A stretch of 15,903 nt of DNA from Caldilineales bacterium. Its GTDB lineage: Bacteria > Chloroflexota > Anaerolineae > JAAEKA01. The translations under genes and the position numbers were made by a program. The notes under the pieces are model-generated. The model searched no databases and was not told the origin of the DNA. It saw only the letters and a program-made list of their open reading frames with translations. Every line of letters begins with the position of its first letter. The stretch's first letter is position 1. The stretch spans positions 1 to 15,903 of the forward strand of contig JAJTXO010000029.1 of NCBI GenBank assembly GCA_021463315.1. Reading direction: 5' to 3'. Below are positions 1 to 6,587 of this stretch, one piece after another.

Positions 1-199
1 CTCGCGCCTCGCTGTTGGACAGCGTATCGAGCGCCTCTTGAACCTGCTGCAGCCGCCACCTCACACGGCGCCGCATGAACGACGCCACCGCATGATCGGA
101 GCCGTGTAGGAGGGACTTCAGTCCCGACCAGCGCAGCACCTCGCCTCCACGCAAGGCCGGACCGTCACCGCGTCGCACATTTGTCGCGTCCGGGGGGCT
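1..199 (-). other. Open in-frame stretch after the brxC stop, unidentified
   Basis: Directly after the brxC TAA, the same minus-strand frame stays open for about 66 codons to the window edge, while the other two minus frames close within it. Possible starts are GTG at 176-178, GTG at 137-139 (preceded by GGAGG) and ATG at 74-76. The last of these would begin MRRRVRWRLQQVQEALDTLS. The translation does not resemble the BrxC C-terminal region as I know it, and it runs across a REP-like hairpin at 106-128. It may be the beginning of the next gene, a decayed BrxC tail, or non-coding GC-rich sequence. I do not recognise it. Confidence 0.25.
106..128. repeat. REP-like hairpin, copy 1
   Basis: The site begins GTAGG and contains GGGACTTCAGTCCC at 112-125, a perfect 6-bp stem with a 2-base loop, followed by CGAC. 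A 5' GTAG followed by a short GC-rich hairpin is the layout of REP sequences. A related hairpin occurs at 4462-4490, so the two lie at either end of the brx genes. Membership of a dispersed family is inferred from only two copies. Confidence 0.45.
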
Positions 200-2866
200 T
201 TACACGCCGTTCTTGACCGGCAGGCCCATGTCCTGGATCAGCTTGCGCACCTGGATGCGCTGCGTGGCGGTGACGATCTTGGTCTCGCTGCGAAACTCCA
301 GGACGCCGATCTGCGACTGGGCGATCTGTTTGAGCGGCGTCACCTGGTTGTTGCGTTCGGCCCGCACGACGCCGGCCGCCACCAGCGCCAGCAGCGCGCC
401 ATCGACGGCATCCTGCTGCCAGCCGTAGCCGGCGCCCATGAAATGCTTGCGGACGTCCGCCCCTTTCTTGCCCACGCCCAGCCAGGCCGACACTTCCTTG
501 CACACCGGGTGCTGGTCGGCGTCGCCGTGGTAGTCGACGGCCGCCAGCGCGTCGCCGGCGCCCTCGCCGGCGCGCTTCACCACCTTGCCCCAGTTGCCGT
601 CGTCAGCCAAGGGGAAGCCGGGGAAGAGCCGGACCAAGGCGGCCTTGATCGCCGTCTCCACCGAACTTTGCAGGCCGTCTTCGGCGATCTCGTTGCCGCC
701 GCCCTGGAAGACGCGGGCGTTGGCCAGAATGCCGGCCACCAGCGCGTCGACCCGGCTGCTGTCCACCGAGAAGCGAGTCTCCATGGCCCGGCGCGCCTCC
801 GCACCCTCGGCGGTGGGCTGGGAGCTGGGCCGGGCGTCGAGGGTCTCCCTGGCGGCAGCCCGGCTGGCCAGCGCGGCCTTGAACTCCTCAGCATCCTGCC
901 GCGGCAGCAGCACGAAGACCACCGGGCTGTCCACGCCTGCCGCCTGGGCCTCGTCGCGCACGGCCTTCTCGGATGTTAACCATTCGTCGCGCACCCACAC
1001 GGGCACGGCGTCGCCCGTGACCAGGGGCAACGCGTCGCCAAAGTGCAGGTCGAAGCGGCGCGGGGTTTTGCTGGCGCCCTGCACCAGCCTGATCCCTTTC
1101 AGTTCCTTCTGAATGGCGCTGCGGAACTCGGTGATTCTATCGGTGGCGATGCGGGTGTCGTCGCCGAGGATGCGCGCCCGGCGCATGCGGTAGTCCTTCT
1201 CCCACTCGGCGCTTTCCTTGGTTTGCAGGCGATACTCGCCGCCCACCAGCATCAGCGCGCCGTCGTCGACCAATTGCTGGAGCAGCGTGGGTATCTGCTG
1301 GCGCAGGGCGCCGCTGCCGGCTGTCAAATCCTCCACCAACAGATCGGCCAGCGTGTCGGCCGTGGCGCGCACGCCGGTGACCGCCACGCCGTCGGTAGGC
1401 AGCTCGCCCAGGAGGAAGATCAGCGCGCACAGCCTGGCCCGCAGGTCGCCGTCGGAGGAGCCGCTCCTGCGCTGATCATCGATCAGGCCGGCCACCTCGC
1501 GCAGCAGCACGCCGCTCTGCAGCATGGCCGACTTCTGTTGGTCGTAGAGGATATCGGCGCCCACCACCGTCCCCACGGGACGTTCGGCGACCGAACGGTT
1601 GGCTTCGTGGACCACGCGCAACTGGGTGCGCAGTTGCGCTGCGGTGCCGGCCCGGTCGATAGCGCGCAGGGTGCGCTCCCAGAAGCGGCGGCGGGTCGGC
1701 AGCAAGGGATAGTCGGGCGCCAGATCCTTGGTATCGGCCGGGGTGGGGCCGATCTTCGTGCCGGCCAGATGCCGGTTGATCTCGCCGCTGGCCGCGTCCA
1801 GGGTGTTCAGAACAACCTCCACCTTGTCAGGCTGTTTGCGCAGCACCACCTGGCGCACCACCTGCTCCACGTCCTTGTCCTCCAACGCCACCCGCACCGT
1901 GAAGCGGTCCTGCAGTTTGGAGAGCTGGGGTGTGGCTTCCAGCGCGGCCTGGCCGGTGCCGACGAAGAGGATGCGGCTGCCGAAGTGCGAGGAGCAGGCC
2001 TCGACAATCTCCTGGATAGCCAGGGCGCGGTCGGGATGTTCGCCGATGGACTGCTGGAGCTCATCGAAGACCAGCAACGTCATGGGCAGCTTGCCGGGTG
2101 TCGTCGATTGCAGCCGCAGGACATCCTCCAGCGACTGCAGCATCAGGTCGTCGTCGATCTCGGTCCGGTCGGGGTACTGCGCCACCAGCAACTCGGAGAT
2201 ATCCAGCGGGCTTTGGGCCACGCCGGGGTTGGCAGCGAAGATGCTCTCGGCCAGCTCCTGGGAGACGTACATGTTCTGTAGCTCGTCCTCGAACCCGCCG
2301 CCTCGCTGCTCAACGCCCGCGCGCACGGCATCGTAGATGCCTTTCTGTTTGAGCCAGATGACCAGTCGGGCTGGGGCAAACTGCACCGGCAACCCGGCGC
2401 TGCGGAAGACGATCTTCAAGACGTCAAGCTGGATGTTGGTGTGGCCTGCGCCCAGTTTGCCGGCCGCGGCCCACAGCCCGCCCTCGCGCATGCCCGCTGT
2501 GCTCAGCTCCGCCAGTAGGTCGGTGATGTCGACTGGCAGCCTGGCCAGGCCGCGCGCTTGGGCGCCATCGGGAAAGGCGACATCGCTCCACAGGTATTGC
2601 AGCACCCGCACCAGGTGCGACTTGCCGCTGCCGTAGAAGCCGCTGACCCAGACCGCCGGCTGTTTGGGCTTGCCGAGATGCGCCAGATAGGTGGACAGGA
2701 TGCGGTGCAGACCCTCGCGGTATTCGCCGTTGCAGACGAAAGAGCTCAGTTCGTAGCGCAGAACGTTCCATTCCTCCGGCGTCTGCGGATCGGCGACAAC
2801 GGTGACGCCGTCGTTGGGAAGGGCAAAGGCGATAGGATCCTGGGCGAAGACGGAACGGTTCTGCAT
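200..2866 (-). CDS. brxC: BREX system P-loop ATPase BrxC (PglY-like), C-terminally short
   Basis: This is the large AAA+ ATPase of the BREX phage-defence system, expected to act with the PglX methylase and PglZ. The 888-residue product has a Walker A, GFYGSGKSH, at residues 76-84 and a Walker B, LLVFDE, at 264-269. A sensor-like segment, ILFVGTGQAALEA, and helical regions follow. The N-terminus (MQNRSVFAQDPIAFALPNDG) and the GYGWQQDAVDGALLALVAAG segment are typical of BrxC. BrxC/PglY proteins are usually about 1,100-1,300 residues; this one ends at KNGV, before the expected C-terminal few hundred residues, so it may be truncated by mutation. The ATG lies 6 bases after the brxB stop, with AGAGG just upstream. 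Family identity is firm; functional integrity is uncertain. Confidence 0.88.
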   Translation of the reverse strand: MQNRSVFAQDPIAFALPNDGVTVVADPQTPEEWNVLRYELSSFVCNGEYREGLHRILSTYLAHLGKPKQPAVWVSGFYGSGKSHLVRVLQYLWSDVAFPDGAQARGLARLPVDITDLLAELSTAGMREGGLWAAAGKLGAGHTNIQLDVLKIVFRSAGLPVQFAPARLVIWLKQKGIYDAVRAGVEQRGGGFEDELQNMYVSQELAESIFAANPGVAQSPLDISELLVAQYPDRTEIDDDLMLQSLEDVLRLQSTTPGKLPMTLLVFDELQQSIGEHPDRALAIQEIVEACSSHFGSRILFVGTGQAALEATPQLSKLQDRFTVRVALEDKDVEQVVRQVVLRKQPDKVEVVLNTLDAASGEINRHLAGTKIGPTPADTKDLAPDYPLLPTRRRFWERTLRAIDRAGTAAQLRTQLRVVHEANRSVAERPVGTVVGADILYDQQKSAMLQSGVLLREVAGLIDDQRRSGSSDGDLRARLCALIFLLGELPTDGVAVTGVRATADTLADLLVEDLTAGSGALRQQIPTLLQQLVDDGALMLVGGEYRLQTKESAEWEKDYRMRRARILGDDTRIATDRITEFRSAIQKELKGIRLVQGASKTPRRFDLHFGDALPLVTGDAVPVWVRDEWLTSEKAVRDEAQAAGVDSPVVFVLLPRQDAEEFKAALASRAAARETLDARPSSQPTAEGAEARRAMETRFSVDSSRVDALVAGILANARVFQGGGNEIAEDGLQSSVETAIKAALVRLFPGFPLADDGNWGKVVKRAGEGAGDALAAVDYHGDADQHPVCKEVSAWLGVGKKGADVRKHFMGAGYGWQQDAVDGALLALVAAGVVRAERNNQVTPLKQIAQSQIGVLEFRSETKIVTATQRIQVRKLIQDMGLPVKNGV

Positions 2867-2872
2867 GGCGCG

Positions 2873-3427
2873 TTACCTCTGAGCCTGCGCGGTAATGGGG
2901 ATGGCCAGGTAGTTCCAGCCATCCCTGGCGTCCAGTAAGCGGTACGTCTTGTTCTCGTAGCTGCCGGGGAAAAAGACCAGCAGGCGCCCGCGTATCGACG
3001 GCGCAACGGCTTCTATCACCTCTGAGGCGCGCACAAAGCCGAACAGCGATGCCAGCCCGCCGACAGCTACCACGGTGCTGACACCGATATCGGACGCGGT
3101 GAGTGCAGCGACGATCTCTTCGACGACGGTGGACTTGAAGCCGGCCAGCACAGCGTCGGTCATTAGATGAGGCCGCTGAAAGTAGGCCTCGCGATACTTG
3201 TGACCCGCCATCCAGTGCGCAAAGGCGTCGGTGAGATCGACAAAGCGCCAAGCGTGGCCCGCCTTCGTGGTGGCAATCTCGAACTCGGGGATGCGCAGCC
3301 GCAGCCGACGCTCCTGCGCCGGGTCGTAGACGGCGAACCAGACCCGCTCAGGGCCAGCCACGTTGCCCTGCCAGGGAAGCGCCACAAAGCGCTCGTACTC
3401 GCGCATCAGCAGATCGATCTCACTCAT
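2873..3427 (-). CDS. brxB: BREX protein BrxB (DUF1788)
   Basis: This small cytoplasmic protein of the BREX system is normally encoded between brxA and brxC, as here. It is 184 residues, close to the usual DUF1788 length. The N-terminal MSEIDLLMREYERFVALPWQ and the C-terminal GRLLVFFPGSYENKTYRLLDAR are characteristic: the latter is the strand-rich 'lvFfpG...yrllda' signature of the family. No catalytic site is known or visible. Its ATG overlaps the end of the upstream brxA-like gene by 8 bases, and brxC starts 6 bases after its TAA, so the three genes should be translationally coupled in one mRNA. Confidence 0.88.
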   Translation of the reverse strand: MSEIDLLMREYERFVALPWQGNVAGPERVWFAVYDPAQERRLRLRIPEFEIATTKAGHAWRFVDLTDAFAHWMAGHKYREAYFQRPHLMTDAVLAGFKSTVVEEIVAALTASDIGVSTVVAVGGLASLFGFVRASEVIEAVAPSIRGRLLVFFPGSYENKTYRLLDARDGWNYLAIPITAQAQR

Positions 3428-4199
3428 CCTGGATCGGGTCCTTTCGCAGCAGGTGGGAGAAGCCGATCTCAGTCACCGTGCCAGCGTGGCGGTATTCCAG
3501 CCAACCGCGCTGTCCAGCCAGAAAGGTTTGCTCGTGCAGGGTGTGGGGTGGGGCATCGAGAAGCTGGGCCCAGCCGGTGCTGAACAGCGCCTCACCGCGG
3601 CTGCCACAGAGGTATCCCAGCAGCAGCGCGTAGGCAACGGAGGTGGGGCGGCTTTGCGCCGGCGCCCGCACCTTGTTGCTGCGTCCTTGCAGGTGGCCCG
3701 ACTGGGTCCAGGATGATGCGGCGTGGCGACCGATGCTGGCGCGCGAGGTCTGGTTGAAACGACCGGGGTACTGCCTGTCCATTGTCTCTGCGATGATGGC
3801 GGCGTTCACAGCCATCCCCGGTTGGGTGGCCAGGATGACCGAGGCGCTGGCGCGCAGCAGAGGATCACGGGCGACTGCGCACAGCAACGCCAGCATGGGC
3901 CGCGCCTGCGGGTCGTAGTCCCAGAGATCGCGCAATGCGCGGAACAACACCAGTTGTCGATCCAGGCTATAGAGCTCCCGCAGCCTGCGGACTGACTCGC
4001 GTCGTGTTGCATCCGTCCGCTTGACCAAGGCATTGTCATCCACGATGGCGGCCTGATAAGATGTGAACCCGACGCTGGCCGGGCAGGAGGCCAGTAGCAG
4101 GGTGAGTTCGTGCAACATGATGGTCCGGCTGCTGTGAGCGCCCAGACCGCCGAGCACGAAGCCGTATTGCAATGTATCGGGCGGGATCGAGAAAGTCAC
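3420..4199 (-). CDS. BrxA-position protein of the BREX operon, divergent
   Basis: This is the first gene of the brx operon and encodes 259 residues. Gene order (this, brxB, brxC) places it where BrxA (DUF1819, about 200 residues, winged-helix DNA-binding) sits in type 1, 5 and 6 BREX loci. The middle, roughly residues 60-160, is helical, with an arginine-rich segment (KRTDATRRESVRRLRELYSL), then RALRDLWDYDP and a stretch naming small helices up to SIGRHAASSWTQSGHL. This is compatible with BrxA-like architecture, but the sequence is not a clear DUF1819 match by eye and is longer. The GTG start follows GAAGG by 9 bases, and an in-frame TGA lies four codons upstream, so no earlier start is possible. 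Function is inferred from position. Confidence 0.6.
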   Translation of the reverse strand: MTFSIPPDTLQYGFVLGGLGAHSSRTIMLHELTLLLASCPASVGFTSYQAAIVDDNALVKRTDATRRESVRRLRELYSLDRQLVLFRALRDLWDYDPQARPMLALLCAVARDPLLRASASVILATQPGMAVNAAIIAETMDRQYPGRFNQTSRASIGRHAASSWTQSGHLQGRSNKVRAPAQSRPTSVAYALLLGYLCGSRGEALFSTGWAQLLDAPPHTLHEQTFLAGQRGWLEYRHAGTVTEIGFSHLLRKDPIQDE

Positions 4200-4296
4200 A
4201 CCGCTATCCCTTCATCGCCGTTGCCATTTGTTTAGAAAATAGCTCGCCGCTCAGGCCGGTCTCCGACCGAGCCCGCCGATTTTCATCCATTGAAGT

Positions 4297-4313
4297 GCCA
4301 GGCACAGCCTGGC
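4297..4313. repeat. Perfect 7-bp hairpin
   Basis: GCCAGGC and GCCTGGC are exact reverse complements separated by ACA. The hairpin lies in the presumed brx leader, with no T-tract on either strand. It could be a REP-type palindrome or an RNA structure; nothing distinguishes the two. Confidence 0.4.
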
Positions 4314-4461
4314 GCGGTGGCTGACTTGTTGCGGAAACAGATCACCTTGTCAGGAGCTTCACAACCTGGCTCAGGATAGCGCGCGTGCTGTGGCTCAGGT
4401 TCACCGGCGCCGTGGCATTCTGTGCTCGACCATGCGCGTCGGACGCTCAGGCCGCCCGATT

Positions 4462-4490
4462 GTAGCCGGAGCAGGGGGGACTTCGTCCCG
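4462..4490. repeat. REP-like hairpin, copy 2
   Basis: It begins GTAG, then carries GGGAC-TTC-GTCCC at 4477-4489 followed by G. It resembles the hairpin at 112-125 (GGGACT-TC-AGTCCC), including the GTAG head and the GACTTC core, but has extra bases between head and stem. Confidence 0.4.
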
Positions 4491-4525
4491 TCCGCAACTC
4501 CCGGCCCCGCAAAGTACATGACGCT

Positions 4526-4554
4526 ATTGTACCCTGCTTTCGCGTTGCGCACAA
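4526..4554 (-). promoter_or_regulatory. Possible promoter for the brx operon
   Basis: On the minus strand a TACAAT box (4526-4531) is preceded, with a 17-base spacer, by TTGTGC (4549-4554). The -10 is good and the -35 weak. It would give a leader of about 320 bases containing two hairpins, so a nearer promoter may exist. Confidence 0.28.
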
Positions 4555-4595
4555 TGATCTAGCGCAGGTTTTCAGGGCCTTTCAAGAGTCGGACT

Positions 4596-4708
4596 GTATC
4601 ATCTCAATAGATTGGAGAAGACTTCCGAAGTCTTGTGGACTGTGAGCTCGTTTTGAACAAACCTGCGCAGACTTCGGAAGTCTCGACCCCGGTTTATTGA
4701 GATGACAC
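4596..4708 (+). mobile_element. MITE-like element, copy A
   Basis: A 113-bp non-coding element with imperfect terminal inverted repeats (GTATCATCTCAATA at the left, TATTGAGATGACAC at the right). It has two internal odd-length palindromes, AGACTTCCGAAGTCT and AGACTTCGGAAGTCT. The reverse complement of 11218-11330 matches it with only a handful of differences. No target duplication is visible at this copy. Size, termini and lack of coding capacity fit a MITE; the parent transposase is not in the window. Confidence 0.8.
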
Positions 4709-4788
4709 TTGTTGTCAACTACACGGTGTGGTCGGAGGTTTTTGCCAGTCCCAACCTTCTCACCGCACGCAAGGATCGAGTGGGCAAG

Positions 4789-4817
4789 TTGTCGGAACCG
4801 TCGATCCGTACTACCAT
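4789..4817 (+). promoter_or_regulatory. Possible promoter for the small antitoxin gene
   Basis: TTGTCG (4789-4794), a 17-base spacer, then TACCAT (4812-4817), each 4 of 6 against the sigma70 consensus. It lies about 80 bases before the antitoxin start. Confidence 0.3.
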
Positions 4818-4894
4818 CCTGATGGCAGAAACGCACCGATCCTGAGAGTTGGATGTCTCGGCCGTCCGATACCAGAGCCCTGCAGGAGCATTGC

Positions 4895-5113
4895 ATGATG
4901 CATACATACAACGTAGAAAAGGTCGTCTCCAAAAACGGAACTGTGCAGCTAGAGGCATTACCTTTCCTGCCCGACGAACTGGTCGAAGTGATTGTGCGGC
5001 CACGCAAAAGTCCAGGGACTGTGGCGCATCCGCATACTCTGACGGGAACCGTTCTCAAATACGAACTGCCGTTTGAGCCGGTCGCAGAAGAAGAGTGGGA
5101 CGCCCTGCAATGA
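4895..5113 (+). CDS. Antitoxin-like protein paired with a (broken) PIN toxin
   Basis: A 72-residue protein: MMHTYNVEKVVSKNGTVQLE, then LPFLPDELVEVIVRP, ending FEPVAEEEWDALQ. The short N-terminal beta-rich part followed by an acidic tail matches small antitoxins that precede PIN-domain toxins; the exact family name is uncertain. The start was chosen at the ATG 6 bases after AGGAG (4884-4888) rather than the earlier ATG at 4853, which lacks a ribosome site. Its TGA overlaps the ATG of the PIN gene by four bases (ATGA), the classic toxin-antitoxin junction. Since the partner is disrupted, this antitoxin is probably an orphan. Confidence 0.65.
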   Translation: MMHTYNVEKVVSKNGTVQLEALPFLPDELVEVIVRPRKSPGTVAHPHTLTGTVLKYELPFEPVAEEEWDALQ

Positions 5114-5280
5114 TCCTGCTCGACACCCATGTTTGGGTATGGTGGGTCAATGAGAGCCTTATAGAGCGCGAAACATGCTGCGCATTGTCCAGGAGCATCA
5201 GGCGGATGGGCTGGGTGTCAGCATCATCTCGTGCTGAGAGGTGGCGAAGCTAGTCGAGCGGGGACGGCTTGTGTTGACCA
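5110..5280 (+). pseudogene. PIN-domain (VapC-like) toxin, frameshifted and with a nonsense codon
   Basis: The frame opens MILLDTHVWVWWVNESL, the usual PIN start with its first metal-binding Asp, then runs out of register and ends at a TAG near 5250. In another frame, from about 5175, the protein resumes as IVQEHQADGLGVSIISC, a TGA stop (5235-5237, where PIN relatives have Trp), then EVAKLVERGRLVLT. So at least one indel plus a Trp-to-stop change have destroyed it, and the C-terminal half with the remaining acidic residues is not found. PIN toxins are RNases controlled by the upstream antitoxin. Loss of activity is inferred from the breaks. Confidence 0.72.
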
Positions 5281-5299
5281 TACACCGCCTGCCCCAACC

Positions 5300-5399
5300 C
5301 CTTTCTGCCGGAGATCGTCGCCCGGTGGCAGGAGGAACGTCGCGCCATCCGGGCTGACCTGAGCCTGCCGGATGACGCCGTCTGGATGGCGCTTTGAGT
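5300..5399 (+). pseudogene. Short coding remnant, origin unknown
   Basis: One plus-strand frame reads FLPEIVARWQEERRAIRADL and then SLPDDAVWMAL before a TGA at about 5396-5398. It has protein-like composition and no start codon, and it does not match the PIN toxin upstream. It looks like the tail of a lost gene, perhaps joined by a deletion. I cannot name the family. Confidence 0.25.
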
Positions 5400-5422
5400 T
5401 TTCCGTCAACTCGTTCTATAAT
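5394..5422 (+). promoter_or_regulatory. Sigma70 promoter of the RelE/ParE-type module
   Basis: TTGAGT (5394-5399), a 17-base spacer and a perfect TATAAT (5417-5422). Transcription would start near 5429, giving a leader of about 30 bases with AAGGAGA (5446-5452) just before the antitoxin ATG. Confidence 0.75.
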
Positions 5423-5457
5423 GGTGCGGCAGAACAGACAACAGTAAGGAGACGGCG

Positions 5458-5658
5458 ATGACAGTCGATGAACAGCAACTGAAGATGGTGGTCAAAGAAG
5501 CTATGTGGGAGCTCGTACAGGAGAAACGGGAGGAATTCTCTGATCTCTTTGGCGAGTTGATCGAGGACATGGCGCTGGCCCGTGCGATCCGTGAAGGCGA
5601 GGCCAGCGAACCTGCCAGCCTGGATGAGGTCCTGGCTCTGCTGGATGCGGCCTCATGA
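5458..5658 (+). CDS. Antitoxin of a RelE/ParE-type pair
   Basis: A 66-residue, strongly acidic helical protein: MTVDEQQLKMVVKEAMWELV, later LFGELIEDMALARAIREGE, ending SLDEVLALLDAAS. It matches the small antitoxins encoded directly before RelE-family toxins, which wrap the toxin with a C-terminal helix. The ATG has an excellent ribosome site (AAGGAG, 6 bases away) and the promoter 36 bases upstream. Its TGA overlaps the toxin ATG (ATGA), giving coupling. Autoregulation with the toxin is normal for such modules, but no operator is evident. It appears intact, unlike the PIN pair beside it. Confidence 0.8.
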   Translation: MTVDEQQLKMVVKEAMWELVQEKREEFSDLFGELIEDMALARAIREGEASEPASLDEVLALLDAAS

Positions 5659-5921
5659 ACGTGGAGTTTCGGCGCAGCTTTGTCAAGGACCTGGAGAAGA
5701 TCACCGACAACCGATTGCGGCAGCGGGTGCGTGAGGTGATCCTGGCAGTTGAAGGCGCCAAAGCGCTGGCTGATGTTGGCCACGTCCGCAAACTGCGCGA
5801 TGGCGAGAGTTATTACCGTATCCGTGTCGGGGACTATCGGATTGGCATCGTGTGGGATAGAGACACAGTTGTCTTTGTCCGATTTCTGCACCGCAAGGAC
5901 CTCTATCGCTACTTCCCTTAG
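5655..5921 (+). CDS. RelE/ParE-family toxin
   Basis: An 88-residue toxin of the RelE/ParE superfamily: MNVEFRRSFVKDLEKITDNR, then LRDGESYYRIRVGDYRIGIV, then VVFVRFLHRKDLYRYFP. The YRIRVGDYRI strand and the HRKDLYRYFP C-terminus are hallmarks of RelE-like ribosome-dependent mRNA endonucleases, with basic residues and a terminal aromatic. Length is typical (85-95). The start overlaps the antitoxin stop by four bases. Nothing appears damaged. Whether it cleaves mRNA (RelE) or poisons gyrase (ParE) cannot be settled by eye, though the ending favours the RelE side. Confidence 0.85.
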   Translation: MNVEFRRSFVKDLEKITDNRLRQRVREVILAVEGAKALADVGHVRKLRDGESYYRIRVGDYRIGIVWDRDTVVFVRFLHRKDLYRYFP

Positions 5922-5937
5922 AGGCACAATCGCCTCT
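5920..5937 (+). other. Small hairpin at the toxin stop codon
   Basis: AGAGGC-ACAATC-GCCTCT forms a 6-bp stem overlapping the toxin TAG. No T-run follows, so intrinsic termination is doubtful. Confidence 0.3.
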
Positions 5938-5982
5938 CAAAACGGTTTGGCGTCTCTGAATGGTGTAAAAACCCGTTCCAGG

Positions 5983-6170
5983 ATGCCCTACCAACTCCCC
6001 CTCCTCATCGAAGAACGCGCCACCTACACCACTCAGCGCGACGACACTGAGTGAGCGGCCGCAGTAGAGCGTCTGCGGGAACATATGCCCGACTCCACCC
6101 TCCTAAGAAGCCAAATCGAAGGCTTCCCCATCGGCGAGGGCGAGGCGATCCTGACGCTGTCCGACCCATC
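5983..6170 (+). pseudogene. Probable N-terminal remnant of a DNA methylase-like gene
   Basis: One plus-strand frame reads MPYQLPLLIEERATYTTQRD, an in-frame TGA at 6052-6054, then VERLREHMPDSTLLRSQIEG and FPIGEGEAILTLSDP. The segment ending in 'eaIl.LSDP' resembles the start of large DNA methylases that have a SDPPYY-type motif, but here similarity stops at SDP and unrelated sequence follows. With an internal stop and no C-terminal domains it cannot be functional. The family assignment rests on memory of the N-terminal pattern and is tentative; the coding character of the stretch is better supported. Confidence 0.38.
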
Positions 6171-6230
6171 GCTTTCCCGAAATCGACATGTCAGGTATAG
6201 TAGCCCTGTAGAAAGGTCCCGGCGCGCGCA

Positions 6231-6344
6231 TGGCCGCAGCCTTGGAGCGATTGGCGGGCGGTGACGCGCGAGCAGTTGGCACACGGCCCGATAGGGGTCA
6301 GTCCGATCATCCTCAACGTTCAGGCGGAGGGAGTGCCGCTGTGA
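6231..6344 (+). pseudogene. C-terminal remnant of an MNT-type nucleotidyltransferase
   Basis: The frame PQPWSDWRAVTREQLAHGPI continues GVSPIILNVQAEGVPL to a TGA at 6342-6344. It resembles the C-terminal end of minimal nucleotidyltransferase antitoxins encoded before HEPN toxins. The catalytic GSxxRG...D part is absent upstream. The stop overlaps a GTG start of the next frame by four bases (GTGA), the usual MNT-HEPN junction, which supports the reading. No start codon precedes it in a plausible position, so it is a remnant. Confidence 0.4.
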
Positions 6345-6541
6345 ACGAGGACTGGTTGCGCGACCTGCTGCATTGCCGCATGCGCCAGGCCGACGATAGC
6401 CTGCGCGAGGCAGGTATTGGGAATCGCGAAATTATGACGCAATGCGCAATCTGTGTTAAAATGATGTACTTGCTCAGATCAGGCCCATGCCGTCTCAGCA
6501 GGGCGCTTGTCGGCGACTGCCCGCGCGCTGGCGGCCGCTGA
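6341..6541 (+). pseudogene. HEPN-like N-terminal fragment fused to unrelated sequence
   Basis: The GTG start overlaps the preceding stop, and the frame reads VNEDWLRDLLHCRMRQADDS and LREA. This fits the first helix of HEPN toxins (family pattern: basic helix with R..A...L.EA). After about 24 residues the translation loses that character, and the RxxxxH catalytic motif of HEPN is missing before the TGA at 6539-6541. The frame also runs across the promoter at 6434-6462. I read it as a truncated HEPN gene whose 3' part was replaced. Confidence 0.38.
6434..6462 (+). promoter_or_regulatory. Promoter of the aldehyde dehydrogenase gene
   Basis: ATGACG (6434-6439) matches TTGACA at 4 of 6, followed after 17 bases by TAAAAT (6457-6462). 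It gives a leader of about 120 bases before the ATG at 6588 and lies inside the HEPN-like remnant. Confidence 0.5.
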
Positions 6542-6587
6542 GCCAGACATTCGACAGCCAGCGATTCGAGGAACAAAGGAGCTTCTT

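Larger units (their letters stand above)
4200..4595. other. Intergenic leader region upstream of the brx genes
   Basis: About 400 bases with no convincing gene. An 89-codon minus-strand frame at 4283-4552 has no recognisable protein features and spans the hairpins. The region holds a perfect 7-bp hairpin (GCCAGGC-ACA-GCCTGGC, 4297-4313), a REP-like hairpin (4462-4490) and a possible leftward promoter (4526-4554). Confidence 0.5.

Noticed and set aside
1043..2281. 412-codon plus-strand frame inside brxC
   Set aside because: Same type of antisense shadow; the minus-strand reading has Walker A and B motifs.
4283..4552. 89-codon minus-strand frame upstream of the brx genes
   Set aside because: It spans two hairpin repeats and a promoter-like sequence, has no ribosome site or family resemblance.
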